A DNA stretch of 64,000 nt from Aquimarina rhabdastrellae. GTDB taxonomy: Bacteria; Bacteroidota; Bacteroidia; Flavobacteriales; Flavobacteriaceae. Both the position numbers and the translations under genes were made by a program. Positions 10,049 through 18,240 of the stretch are shown piece after piece (position 1 is the first letter of the stretch; every line of letters begins with the position of its first letter). A model generated the notes under the pieces. That model made no database searches. It worked only from the letters and a program-made list of their open reading frames with translations, and was not told the origin of the DNA. The DNA lies in assembly GCA_947387485.1 (NCBI GenBank), contig CANDNT010000003.1, positions 62,001 through 126,000 of the forward strand. The letters are read 5' to 3'.

Positions 10049-10387
10049 TTACGATATTTTCAATCCATTTACTACTGCTCGCTCTGTTTGTAAAATAGTA
10101 ACTTCTTTGTCATCACCTACTGCGCCTAACAACAAAAACTCACTCATAAAGTTTGCGATCTGTTTAGGCGGAAAATTAACTATTCCTATGATCTGTTTTC
10201 CTATCAATTCTTCTGGTTGATAGAGTTTAGTAATTTGTGCCGATGTTTTTTTATGTCCTAATGCTCCAAAATCAACAACAAGTTTATATGCAGGATTTCT
10301 AGCTTCTTTAAAAATACTAGCTTCTATTATCGTTCCTACTCGCATATCTACTCTTGCAAATTCTTCCCATTTTAAATCTTGATCCAT
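10049..10387 (-). CDS. CsaA-like tRNA-binding (EMAP/OB-fold) protein
   Basis: A 112-residue single OB-fold domain. EEFARVDMRVGTIIEA at the start, then NPAYKLVVDFG and KKTSAQITKLY, and the closing IGIVNFPPKQIANFMSEFLLLG are the hallmark segments of CsaA and of the tRNA-binding domain of methionyl-tRNA synthetase. CsaA proteins have been described as export-related chaperones and bind tRNA-like structures; the true role in Bacteroidota is unclear. It sits 34 bases upstream of the aminotransferase start on the same strand, but functionally looks unrelated to the glycan genes. Confidence 0.8.
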   Translation of the reverse strand: MDQDLKWEEFARVDMRVGTIIEASIFKEARNPAYKLVVDFGALGHKKTSAQITKLYQPEELIGKQIIGIVNFPPKQIANFMSEFLLLGAVGDDKEVTILQTERAVVNGLKIS

Positions 10388-10486
10388 TTGATTAGTTCTT
10401 TTAATTCCTTAAACTTAATAAAGTTTATGATTTCTTTTATTTTTTTAAAGATTAAAAATACCTTTGAGAACAAAGATTTTTTCTGC

Positions 10487-11626
10487 ATGCGCATATTATT
10501 AGTTGGTGAATACAGTAGGCTTCATAACTCTCTTAAAGAAGGGCTTATTGAATTGGGGCATCACGTAACTATTATTGGCAAAGGCGATGGCTTTAAAAAA
10601 TACCCTGTAGATCACTCTCTAGAAGCTACTTACACCAATTCATCTATACTATTAACCAAAATAAGACATGCTATACATCGTATTTCTGGATTTGATATTC
10701 ACAGTATAGAGACCCTATATCAATTTTATAAAAAACGATCTTTTTTTAAAAACTATGATGTAGTTCAACTTATAAACGAATATCCTTTTGAAACACATCC
10801 TATCTTAGAAAAACTGCTTTTACGGTTTATTTTCAAACATAATGCTACTGTTTTTCTATCTGCTTGTGGCGAAGATTATCTTTCTGTTTCTTATTTATTA
10901 CAACATCATAGTCAATATCATATTTTAACCCCTTATCTCAACGATTCTAATCTAAAAAATACATATCAATATTCTTTAAAATACACTAAACCTAGTTTTA
11001 AACGATTACATCATTTTGTTTTTAAACATATAAAAGGGGTTATTCCTACAGATATGGACTATGTTCCCCCTTTAAAAGGGCATCCTTTGGCTAGACCATT
11101 AATTCCTAATGCCATCAATACAGCTACTATTGATTTTATTCACAATGATATAAAAGAGAAGATTGTTATTTTTCATGGAATTAATACCGCAAATATTCCT
11201 AAAAAAGGAAATGATTTCTTTACTGAAGCTTTATCCCGTATTCAAAAGAAATACAGTGATCACATAGAGGTTATTGTTGCCCAAAGCTTACCATATGCTC
11301 AATATATTAAAGCATATAAAAGTGCTCATATATTACTAGATCAGGTATATTCTTATGATCAAGGATATAATGCTCTCGAAGCTATGGCTATGGGAAAAGT
11401 TGTTTTTACTGGTGCCGAAGATTGTTTTATTTCTCATTTTGATTTAAACGAAACAGTAGCCATTAATGCTACACCAGATGTTGATGCTATTTATCAACAA
11501 TTAGAGTGGCTTATCTTACATCCTGAAGAAATTGTACAAATAGGAAAAAATGCCAGAGCATTTATCGAGCGAGAACACCATTATATTACAATTGCTCAAC
11601 GTTATATAACTACCTGGACCAGTTAA
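10487..11626 (+). CDS. Glycosyltransferase, GT4-like
   Basis: I place the start at the ATG at 10487, giving 379 residues beginning MRILLVGEYSRLHNSLKEGL, because this is where the GT-B N-terminal Rossmann strand begins; a longer reading from 10379 would add 36 hydrophobic residues with no family match and overlap the divergent csaA-like gene. The C-terminal half has IVIFHGINTANIPKKGNDFF, a helix ending HILLDQVYSYDQGYNALEAMAMGK (the E-x7-E-like donor-binding region, in pieces) and a final EHHYITIAQRYITTW. Role: sugar transfer onto a surface glycan. Its 3' end overlaps the end of the opposite-strand gene by 4 bases. Confidence 0.75.
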   Translation: MRILLVGEYSRLHNSLKEGLIELGHHVTIIGKGDGFKKYPVDHSLEATYTNSSILLTKIRHAIHRISGFDIHSIETLYQFYKKRSFFKNYDVVQLINEYPFETHPILEKLLLRFIFKHNATVFLSACGEDYLSVSYLLQHHSQYHILTPYLNDSNLKNTYQYSLKYTKPSFKRLHHFVFKHIKGVIPTDMDYVPPLKGHPLARPLIPNAINTATIDFIHNDIKEKIVIFHGINTANIPKKGNDFFTEALSRIQKKYSDHIEVIVAQSLPYAQYIKAYKSAHILLDQVYSYDQGYNALEAMAMGKVVFTGAEDCFISHFDLNETVAINATPDVDAIYQQLEWLILHPEEIVQIGKNARAFIEREHHYITIAQRYITTWTS

Positions 11627-12612
11627 ATTAAAACGGCATCTAATAAGGTGTGTTGTTTTGGGTTTACACTATAAAAGTCATGTACTATACCTCGTGCACC
11701 AAAACATTCTTTCCAATAATGTAATCCTATATTCATTTTGGTTCCTTGAGCTTCATTAGAAATTCCAAAGTCAAAATATCGTTTGTCTTTAAATCTATTT
11801 TCTATTAATTCTGAAAAGAGAAAATCTAAACTCCCTAAAATCTGTCGGTCATCATTACTAGAAATATATTGTACATGTACAACTTGATCTGTTATAAAAA
11901 GTGTTGTTCCTGCCACCAATTCTTCTTCTTTATACACATTAAACTGTTTAATGTGCTGCGGAAATAAGTTGGCTAATTGCGTTATTTCTTTAACCGAATG
12001 TACAGGAGTTGCTTGGTGTCGTTTTTGAAGGTTGGGGATCAAAATAGTTTCCCAAAAAGAGGCAAATTCTTTTTCTTCTCTTACCTCTAATAGATTCTTT
12101 TTCCCTTTACGTACTCCATCTTTTCTATTTGATTGAATAGGCAATTTAAAGTTATCTTGTTGAATCACCGAAGCCAAATCCCTACGAGTTAATTTCGCTT
12201 TAAGCAAAAATAAGATATAATCTACCTCATCGGCCGGGACTTTGTGATATATTCTAGGGGTTAACTTGAGTTCTAAATGCTGAATGTGCTGTGCTTCTAG
12301 AAACACTAGTATTGCTTTATAAATACTTATTGTTTCATTAAACTTTACTTTTTTAGAAAGTACAACACCACCATAGCTCAATCCTTGATGAGTATATACC
12401 ACCGCTCCACTTTTATTAGCAGGTACCACTGCAATAAGCGTAGTTTCTTTAAATACTAAAAGCGAAAAATCTTCAAACCTATCCTTATGATACTCCATAA
12501 AATCTCTATGGAATAAAAAAGTAGCATTCTTTGCATTAGCTACAAATTCATTCCATAGTTTTTTATAAGTCGAAGTATATACTATTACCGAATAGGTTTC
12601 AAGATTTCGCAC
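11623..12612 (-). CDS. FemAB/GNAT-like acyltransferase
   Basis: A 329-residue cytoplasmic protein with two related halves, as in FemAB-type proteins, which are tandem GNAT folds. The second half (IKQFNVYKEEELVAGTTLFI, then LDFLFSELIENRFKDKRYFDFG) matches the GNAT core with its acyl-CoA or acyl-tRNA binding strand and helix. Relatives in glycan loci are usually annotated as GNAT N-acetyltransferases acting on sugar amines or as FemAB-like peptide-bridge enzymes. Here it lies at the edge of the glycan locus, 9 bases downstream of a small membrane protein gene. The substrate is not evident. Confidence 0.65.
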   Translation of the reverse strand: MRNLETYSVIVYTSTYKKLWNEFVANAKNATFLFHRDFMEYHKDRFEDFSLLVFKETTLIAVVPANKSGAVVYTHQGLSYGGVVLSKKVKFNETISIYKAILVFLEAQHIQHLELKLTPRIYHKVPADEVDYILFLLKAKLTRRDLASVIQQDNFKLPIQSNRKDGVRKGKKNLLEVREEKEFASFWETILIPNLQKRHQATPVHSVKEITQLANLFPQHIKQFNVYKEEELVAGTTLFITDQVVHVQYISSNDDRQILGSLDFLFSELIENRFKDKRYFDFGISNEAQGTKMNIGLHYWKECFGARGIVHDFYSVNPKQHTLLDAVLI

Positions 12613-12621
12613 GTTTCAAAT

Positions 12622-12876
12622 TTATTGTTTCTTAATAAAAAGATAATAAAAATTAATTAACGCTATAGATATGTTAGTTATAATGATTGGATACGACCAA
12701 CCTAAAAACACTCCGTATACTACAAACGCCAAACACCCTATAGTGTTAACGATTCTAAGTGTACGAATATTTTTCATTAAGAAAGAAACAAGTACCATAA
12801 GAGATGCAAAATAACCTATAATTTCTGTAGTTGACCACATTGACTCTGAAAGGAAAATTACTAATTGCTTCATCAT
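12622..12876 (-). CDS. Small YgjV-like membrane protein
   Basis: An 84-residue protein with three predicted membrane helices (about residues 18-36, 41-58 and 60-80) and the pattern EIIGYFASLMVLVSFLMKNIRTLRIVN seen in small YgjV/Imp-like inner-membrane proteins, given here only as a pattern. Function unknown. The gene lies 9 bases upstream of the FemAB-like gene and may be cotranscribed with it. Confidence 0.6.
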   Translation of the reverse strand: MMKQLVIFLSESMWSTTEIIGYFASLMVLVSFLMKNIRTLRIVNTIGCLAFVVYGVFLGWSYPIIITNISIALINFYYLFIKKQ

Positions 12877-12945
12877 ATTTATTTTTAATTACAATATTAC
12901 TTTATTTAAAATACAGACCCCCATACCTTTACCCCATGTAAACTA

Positions 12946-12974
12946 AAAATCCCGAGCACAATGCTTGGGATTTT
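12946..12974 (-). terminator. Rho-independent terminator of typA
   Basis: Arms AAAATCCCGAGCA (12946-12958) and TGCTTGGGATTTT (12962-12974) pair with one G-T wobble around a 3-base loop, and the minus-strand 3' side ends in a T run. It lies 30 bases past the typA stop. Confidence 0.8.
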
Positions 12975-13005
12975 CAATAAATAGAGAGTCTTAACTTTCT
13001 ATTTA

Positions 13006-14805
13006 TTAGATGTTTTTATTTCGCTTACGCTCTACTTCAGTTAAAAGAATCTTACGTAATCTCAAGTGATTAGGTGTTACCTCTACATATTCATCTTTTT
13101 GAATGTATTCTAACGCTTCTTCAAGTGAGAACTTGATAGCAGGTACAATCTTTGCCTTATCATCTGCACCAGCAGAACGTACGTTTGATAACTTTTTAGT
13201 TTTCGTTACGTTAACTACCATATCATCTCCTCTAGAGTTTTCTCCGATCACCTGTCCTTCATAAATATCTTCTCCTGGATCTACAAAAAACTTACCTCTA
13301 TCTTGTAATTTATCAATTGAGTAAGGAATCGCAGTACCTTTTTCCATAGAAACCAAAGAACCATTTTGTCTTTCTGGGATACCTCCTTTAAGCGGTTGGT
13401 ATTCTTTAAAACGGTGTGCCATTATAGCTTCACCAGCAGTAGCCGTTAATAATTGGTTACGTAATCCTATAATTCCTCTTGATGGAACCATAAACTCACA
13501 AACCATACGGTCTCCTTTTGCCTCCATACTTAACATTTCTCCTTTACGTAAAGTAACCATCTCAACTGCTTTACCTGATACGTGCTCTGGTAAATCGATA
13601 GTTAACTCTTCTACTGGTTCACATTTTACACCATCGATTTCTTTGATGATTACCTGTGGTTGTCCAATTTGAAGCTCATATCCTTCTCTACGCATTGTCT
13701 CGATTAATACTGATAAATGCAGTACTCCACGACCAAATACTAAAAACTTATCTGCACTATCTGTCTCTTGTACACGTAATGCTAAGTTTTTCTCTAATTC
13801 TTTTGTTAAACGCTCCTTGATATGACGAGAAGTTACATATTTACCATCTTTCCCAAAAAATGGAGAATCATTGATCGTAAATAACATACTCATTGTAGGC
13901 TCATCGATAGCAATCGTTTCTAATCCTTCTGGGTTTTCAAGATCAGCAACAGTATCTCCAATTTCAAATCCTTCTAATCCTACAAGTGCACAAATATCTC
14001 CAGCTACAACTTTCTCTACCTTTCTTCTTCCTAATCCTTCAAAAGTATGTAGTTCTTTAATTCTTGATTTTATAATGCTGCCATCTCTTTTTACAAGAGA
14101 AACTTGCATTCCTTCTTTTAATTCACCTCTTTGTAAACGCCCGATTGCAATACGTCCTGTAAATGATGAATAATCTAATGATGTAATCAACATTTGTATA
14201 GAACCTTCTTCAATTTTTGGTGAAGGAATATGCTCGATAACCATATCTAATAACGGCTCAATATTCTCTGTTGGCTTTTGCCAATCTTCGCTCATCCAGT
14301 TGTTTTTTGCAGATCCATATACTGTAGGGAAATCCATTTGCCACTCTTCTGCTCCTAATTCAAACATAAGATCAAATACTTTCTCATGTACTTCTTCTGG
14401 CGTACAGTTTTCTTTGTCTACTTTGTTTACAACCACACATGGCTTTAAACCTAAATCAATTGCTTTTTGTAATACAAAACGCGTCTGTGGCATTGGTCCT
14501 TCAAAAGCATCAACTAATAGTAATACTCCATCGGCCATATTTAATACACGCTCTACTTCACCTCCAAAATCGGCGTGACCCGGAGTATCAATAATATTGA
14601 TCTTTGTGCCTTTATAATTTACAGATACATTCTTTGAAGTAATTGTGATCCCACGTTCACGTTCCAAATCATTGTTATCCAAAATAAGATCTCCGGTGTT
14701 CTCATTTTCGCGAAATAACTGACAATGGTACATAATCTTATCAACCAGTGTAGTTTTACCGTGGTCAACGTGTGCAATAATCGCAATATTTTTTATTGTG
14801 CTCAT
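13006..14805 (-). CDS. typA: Ribosome-associated GTPase TypA/BipA
   Basis: A 599-residue translational GTPase of normal TypA length. G1 is AHVDHGKTTL (residues 11-20), the switch I region includes RERGITITSK, G3 is DTPGHADF and G4 is NKVD. The C-terminal half carries domains III and V plus the TypA-specific domain (PSRGIIGLRNQLLTATAGEA). TypA binds the 70S ribosome and assists 50S assembly and growth under cold or other stress. It is flanked by its own terminator and by kdsA on the other strand with a 187-base divergent gap. Confidence 0.97.
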   Translation of the reverse strand: MSTIKNIAIIAHVDHGKTTLVDKIMYHCQLFRENENTGDLILDNNDLERERGITITSKNVSVNYKGTKINIIDTPGHADFGGEVERVLNMADGVLLLVDAFEGPMPQTRFVLQKAIDLGLKPCVVVNKVDKENCTPEEVHEKVFDLMFELGAEEWQMDFPTVYGSAKNNWMSEDWQKPTENIEPLLDMVIEHIPSPKIEEGSIQMLITSLDYSSFTGRIAIGRLQRGELKEGMQVSLVKRDGSIIKSRIKELHTFEGLGRRKVEKVVAGDICALVGLEGFEIGDTVADLENPEGLETIAIDEPTMSMLFTINDSPFFGKDGKYVTSRHIKERLTKELEKNLALRVQETDSADKFLVFGRGVLHLSVLIETMRREGYELQIGQPQVIIKEIDGVKCEPVEELTIDLPEHVSGKAVEMVTLRKGEMLSMEAKGDRMVCEFMVPSRGIIGLRNQLLTATAGEAIMAHRFKEYQPLKGGIPERQNGSLVSMEKGTAIPYSIDKLQDRGKFFVDPGEDIYEGQVIGENSRGDDMVVNVTKTKKLSNVRSAGADDKAKIVPAIKFSLEEALEYIQKDEYVEVTPNHLRLRKILLTEVERKRNKNI

Positions 14806-14964
14806 AGCTAAACTTAAAATTTTAAAAATGCCTGTATTTTAAAGGCGTGCAAATGTACTCTTTTTTTTTGACAGGTCTAACATTCTTAAAATGATATTTT
14901 AAAACTTTTTAAATCAATCATTTAGCAATATTTATTTTTAGACCTTCAATCGTAATAATTGCTG

Positions 14965-14972
14965 TATATTTG
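14965..14972 (+). promoter_or_regulatory. Bacteroidota -7 box upstream of kdsA
   Basis: TATATTTG matches the Bacteroidota -7 consensus TAnnTTTG exactly and ends 20 bases before the kdsA start codon. No clear TTTG -33 element is seen at the expected spacing, so this is a partial promoter match. Confidence 0.4.
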
Positions 14973-14992
14973 CGGCTCAAAATACAATTATT

Positions 14993-15811
14993 ATGCAACT
15001 CCAAAATATCCCTAATATTAAGAATACTGATAGTGATAATTTCTTTTTACTTGCAGGTCCATGTGCTATCGAAGGTGAAGATATGGCCTTGCGTATTGCA
15101 GAGAAAGTAGTAGCTATCACAGATAAATTGCAAATCCCTTATATTTTTAAAGGGTCTTTTAAAAAGGCTAACCGTAGTCGTATAGATAGTTTTACAGGGA
15201 TTGGAGATGAAAAAGCTTTAAAAATTTTACGTAAAGTTTCAGAAACTTTTAATGTTCCTACTGTTACAGATATTCATACAAACGAAGATGCCTCTATGGC
15301 TGCCGAGTATGTTGATGTATTACAAATTCCCGCTTTTTTAGTAAGACAAACAGATCTTGTTGTAGCTGCTGCAAACACTGGTAAAACAGTAAACTTAAAA
15401 AAAGGACAGTTTATGAGTCCTGAAGCAATGCAACACGCAGTTAAAAAAGTAACCGATTCTCATAACCAAAATGTAATGGTTACCGATAGAGGAACAATGT
15501 TTGGATATCAAGATATGATCGTAGATTTTAGAGGTATTCCTACTATGCGTCAATATGCTACCACAGTATTAGATGTTACGCATTCTTTACAACAACCTAA
15601 TCAATCTAGTGGTGTTACTGGCGGTAGACCAGATATGATCGAGACGATCTCTCGTGCTGGTATTGCAACTGGTGTTGATGGTTTGTTTATGGAAACGCAT
15701 TTTGATCCAGCTAATGCAAAAAGTGATGGTGCCAATATGTTGCATTTAGATTATCTAGAGAATTTATTAAAAAACTTAGTTGCTATACGCCAGACAATTG
15801 TTTCGCTATAA
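14993..15811 (+). CDS. kdsA: 3-deoxy-8-phosphooctulonate synthase (Kdo8P synthase)
   Basis: A 272-residue TIM-barrel aldolase, normal length for the family. AGPCAIEG, FKGSFKKANRSR (substrate phosphate binding), DIHTNEDA and the metal- and substrate-binding VTDRGTMFGYQDMIVD are all in place. It condenses phosphoenolpyruvate with arabinose 5-phosphate to Kdo-8-phosphate, the first committed step to the Kdo of the lipopolysaccharide inner core, in the cytoplasm. It appears to be a single-gene unit. Confidence 0.97.
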   Translation: MQLQNIPNIKNTDSDNFFLLAGPCAIEGEDMALRIAEKVVAITDKLQIPYIFKGSFKKANRSRIDSFTGIGDEKALKILRKVSETFNVPTVTDIHTNEDASMAAEYVDVLQIPAFLVRQTDLVVAAANTGKTVNLKKGQFMSPEAMQHAVKKVTDSHNQNVMVTDRGTMFGYQDMIVDFRGIPTMRQYATTVLDVTHSLQQPNQSSGVTGGRPDMIETISRAGIATGVDGLFMETHFDPANAKSDGANMLHLDYLENLLKNLVAIRQTIVSL

Positions 15812-15922
15812 AACAACTTGTTTTTTAACACTATATAATTCTTGCTAATAAGGATATACATTATTTTAGAGCTATAAAATAAGATTATCAAATCTTGTTT
15901 TATTAATTAAACAATTTCCTCT

Positions 15923-16126
15923 ATGAAAAAGTTATTCTTTGCAAGTAAACTATTATTAATAGTAGTATTAGCCACTGTAGGAACATTATCACTTATAATG
16001 TTTCCTTTTTTAATTGGAGACAGTGATCCCGAGACCGCAATCATCGGGTGGTCATATTTTGGATTATTACTATTTTCTGTTTCTTCTGGCTACTTAATAT
16101 TAAAAAAAGGTTTAAAATTAAATTAG
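15923..16126 (+). CDS. Small two-helix membrane protein
   Basis: A 67-residue protein with two hydrophobic helices (about residues 9-31 and 42-62) joined by a short loop containing GDSDPETA. ATG start with an A-rich upstream stretch; followed by a strong terminator, which supports it being a real single-gene transcript. No family recognised. Confidence 0.6.
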   Translation: MKKLFFASKLLLIVVLATVGTLSLIMFPFLIGDSDPETAIIGWSYFGLLLFSVSSGYLILKKGLKLN

Positions 16127-16150
16127 TATTAAAACGACACACTTAAAAAA

Positions 16151-16182
16151 ACTGTTGAGATGTAATAAAACATCTCAACAGT
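16151..16182 (+). terminator. Rho-independent terminator
   Basis: Perfect 12-base arms ACTGTTGAGATG and CATCTCAACAGT around an 8-base A-rich loop, followed by nine T. It closes the small membrane-protein gene. Confidence 0.9.
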
Positions 16183-16245
16183 TTTTTTTTACAGTTTCAA
16201 AAAAAATCTTGAATATAAAATTTGCTTGTTCTATTTTTTTAATAT

Positions 16246-16264
16246 TACTTTGTATCTCAAAGTA
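16246..16264. promoter_or_regulatory. Palindromic operator, copy 1
   Basis: TACTTTG-N5-CAAAGTA is a perfect 19-base inverted repeat ending 8 bases before the start codon of the membrane gene at 16273. An identical-arm copy lies at 17223-17241 before the next membrane gene. The winged-helix regulator encoded between them (16900) is the obvious candidate to bind both. Binding is inference; the repeat is seen directly. Confidence 0.65.
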
Positions 16265-16272
16265 CTTTAAAA

Positions 16273-16878
16273 ATGATTCAAAAAGATTATTTACAAGATA
16301 TTTCAGAAATCAAATCGTTGATGAATAAATCAACTCGATTTTTATCATTGAGTGGATTGGCTGGTATATTGGCAGGTATTTATGCTATTATTGGTGCTTT
16401 AATTGCTTATTATTTGATAGATCATAGCAATAAAAATTATGTTGTCTTAGGAGGTACAGTTTTTAAATATATCATTCTTGATTTATTATTAGTAGCCTTA
16501 TTAAGTGGTGTTACTGCAATCTTTTTAAGCATAAGAAAAGCTAAAAAGAATAAGGAATCATTATGGAATGCTACTTCAAAAAGATTATTGATTAATTTTT
16601 TGATCCCTATGATCACTGGTGGAGTTTATATTCTTATCAAAATCTTTAGTCATCACTATGGACATACAGGCGCATTAATGTTAATCTTTTATGGTTTGGC
16701 TTTAGTAAACGCTTCAAAATACACTATAGGAAATGTAAAGTACTTAGGTTTTACCGAAATTTTATTGGGATTAATTTGTGCTATTTTTCCTGGATATGTT
16801 TTTTGGTTTTGGATCATAGGTTTTGGGCTAATGCATATTATTTACGGAAGTTTGATTTATTTAAAACACGATCGTTAA
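16273..16878 (+). CDS. Multi-pass membrane protein, putative target of the adjacent regulator
   Basis: A 201-residue protein with about six hydrophobic helices (around residues 22-47, 66-88, 107-127, 136-150, 160-176 and 178-198). No domain with known activity is recognised. It precedes the winged-helix gene by 21 bases on the same strand and its start codon sits just behind operator copy 1, so it and the regulator are probably one operon under autoregulation. Confidence 0.75.
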   Translation: MIQKDYLQDISEIKSLMNKSTRFLSLSGLAGILAGIYAIIGALIAYYLIDHSNKNYVVLGGTVFKYIILDLLLVALLSGVTAIFLSIRKAKKNKESLWNATSKRLLINFLIPMITGGVYILIKIFSHHYGHTGALMLIFYGLALVNASKYTIGNVKYLGFTEILLGLICAIFPGYVFWFWIIGFGLMHIIYGSLIYLKHDR

Positions 16879-16899
16879 TTTTGCGGCTAAATTTCGATT

Positions 16900-17193
16900 A
16901 TGAAAAGTATTATTAGCAATATCAATAAAGTCTTTGATCACCGAATACGTTTGGGGATTATGTCGGTATTGGTTGTTAATGATTATGCCGATTTTAAAAC
17001 ACTCAAAGAACTTTTGGGTGCTACCGATGGTAATTTGGCAAGCCATACAAAAGCACTGGAAAAAGCTGGATATATTACTGTAGAAAAATCTTTTATAGGT
17101 AGGAAACCTAATACCAAATACAGTGCTACCAAGCAAGGTAAAGAAGATTTTAAAACACATGTAGAAGCTATAGAAAAACTATTAAAGTCATAA
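16900..17193 (+). CDS. Winged-helix transcriptional regulator (HTH_34-like)
   Basis: A 97-residue single winged helix-turn-helix protein. FDHRIRLGIMSVL starts the domain, the recognition helix region is LLGATDGNLASHTKALEKAGY and the wing is VEKSFIGRKPNTKYSATKQG. The layout matches the small MarR/PadR-like winged-helix DNA-binding proteins (HTH_34) that in Flavobacteriia are commonly placed near creD and small membrane genes. It likely dimerises and represses through the two palindromes at 16246 and 17223. No sensor domain is visible, so the signal is unknown. Confidence 0.82.
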   Translation: MKSIISNINKVFDHRIRLGIMSVLVVNDYADFKTLKELLGATDGNLASHTKALEKAGYITVEKSFIGRKPNTKYSATKQGKEDFKTHVEAIEKLLKS

Positions 17194-17222
17194 AATATCT
17201 CAGGATATTTTTTTTACTCACT

Positions 17223-17241
17223 TACTTTGAGTTTCAAAGTA
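17223..17241. promoter_or_regulatory. Palindromic operator, copy 2
   Basis: TACTTTG-N5-CAAAGTA with the same arms as copy 1 but a different spacer, preceded by T and followed by CTTT in both copies. It ends 18 bases before the ATG at 17260. The conservation of arms with a diverged spacer points to a protein binding site rather than a chance duplication. Confidence 0.65.
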
Positions 17242-17259
17242 CTTTTAAAATACCTAAAA

Positions 17260-17562
17260 ATGAATACCTTTTTATTTGAACATCCTTTTAATCGTAAAGC
17301 TTTTCGTATAGCGCTTTTAAGTTTTGGTATAGGGACTTCATTACTCCTGCTATTTTTAATTACCCGAAATGGTCTCTTCGTAGTGATAGGAATCTACTAC
17401 ACGCTAATTGCTATTATAGTCAATGCATTAACAGGTTTAAAGCTAATCAAAAACCTTATAACAGATACGACCAAATACGAGACCTTATATACATTATTGA
17501 TCTTATTACTCAACATACCTATTACTGTATTATACATTCATATTGTTCTACTTCCAATCTAA
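17260..17562 (+). CDS. Small three-helix membrane protein
   Basis: A 100-residue membrane protein with about three helices (residues 15-35, 38-60 and 76-98). I start it at the ATG at 17260; an upstream TTG at 17227 would lie inside the operator and is rejected. It is followed 7 bases later by the DUF1361 gene and then by creD, probably as one transcript. No known function. Confidence 0.7.
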   Translation: MNTFLFEHPFNRKAFRIALLSFGIGTSLLLLFLITRNGLFVVIGIYYTLIAIIVNALTGLKLIKNLITDTTKYETLYTLLILLLNIPITVLYIHIVLLPI

Positions 17563-17569
17563 TCTTACT

Positions 17570-18226
17570 ATGTATTCATTCTCAAAAAAAAATAACATAA
17601 CGATTTACTTAATTTCTCTATCCGCAATTATACTGTTATTAAGTGCCAGAGTTCTTATTACACAAAGCTTAATGTATGTGTTTTTACTATGGAATATTTT
17701 TTTAGCATTTATCCCTTATGGTATAGGCTTGTGGATTCAACAAAAAAGAAATAATCTATCCAAAATTAAACTTAGTTTTTCTTTAATGCTATGGTTATTA
17801 TTTCTCCCTAATGCCTCTTATATTGTTACTGATTTTGTGCACTTACGTTTATCTACTCCTAATACCATATGGTTAGATACCTTATTATTGTTTTTTTGTA
17901 GTTCGTTAGGATTACTACTAAGTTTTTCATCTACTTATCAAATTACAAATACTTTATTCAGTAAATCCAATTCAACTACTAAACTTATTTGGCTTTTTTC
18001 AATACACTTTGCTATTAGTTTTGGTGTATACTTAGGTAGATTTCTCAGATGGAATTCTTGGGATTTCTTTCATTATCCTTTCAACCTTTTCACAGACATT
18101 GTTAATCGATTTACTCATCCATTACACTATATAAATGATTGGAGCTTCATTCTATTATTTCAAGCTTTCATTTCATTCTCCTATTACTGTTATCAATATT
18201 TAAAACAAAATACATCTAACTTTTAA
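17570..18226 (+). CDS. DUF1361 membrane protein
   Basis: Starting at the ATG at 17570 (MYSFSKKNN) the protein has 218 residues and six to seven hydrophobic helices. LPNASYIVTDFVHL and GVYLGRFLRWNSWDF are the two conserved DUF1361 segments. The family is a multi-pass membrane family of unknown function in Bacteroidota, cyanobacteria and Firmicutes. It is sandwiched between the small membrane gene and creD. Confidence 0.8.
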   Translation: MYSFSKKNNITIYLISLSAIILLLSARVLITQSLMYVFLLWNIFLAFIPYGIGLWIQQKRNNLSKIKLSFSLMLWLLFLPNASYIVTDFVHLRLSTPNTIWLDTLLLFFCSSLGLLLSFSSTYQITNTLFSKSNSTTKLIWLFSIHFAISFGVYLGRFLRWNSWDFFHYPFNLFTDIVNRFTHPLHYINDWSFILLFQAFISFSYYCYQYLKQNTSNF

Positions 18227-18240
18227 TAACACTTAAACTT

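Noticed and set aside
10379..10486. Upstream extension of the GT4-like gene
   Set aside because: It overlaps the divergent csaA-like gene and adds a stretch without family match; the ATG at 10487 begins the conserved strand.
13871..14578. Antisense frames within typA
   Set aside because: They are shadows of a strongly conserved gene, with low-complexity translation and no start signals.
17227..17259. TTG start for the small membrane protein
   Set aside because: It lies inside the palindromic operator; ATG at 17260 is the better start.
17543..17569. TTG start for the DUF1361 gene
   Set aside because: It would overlap the preceding gene by 20 bases and adds residues before the natural MYSFSKKNN start at 17570.
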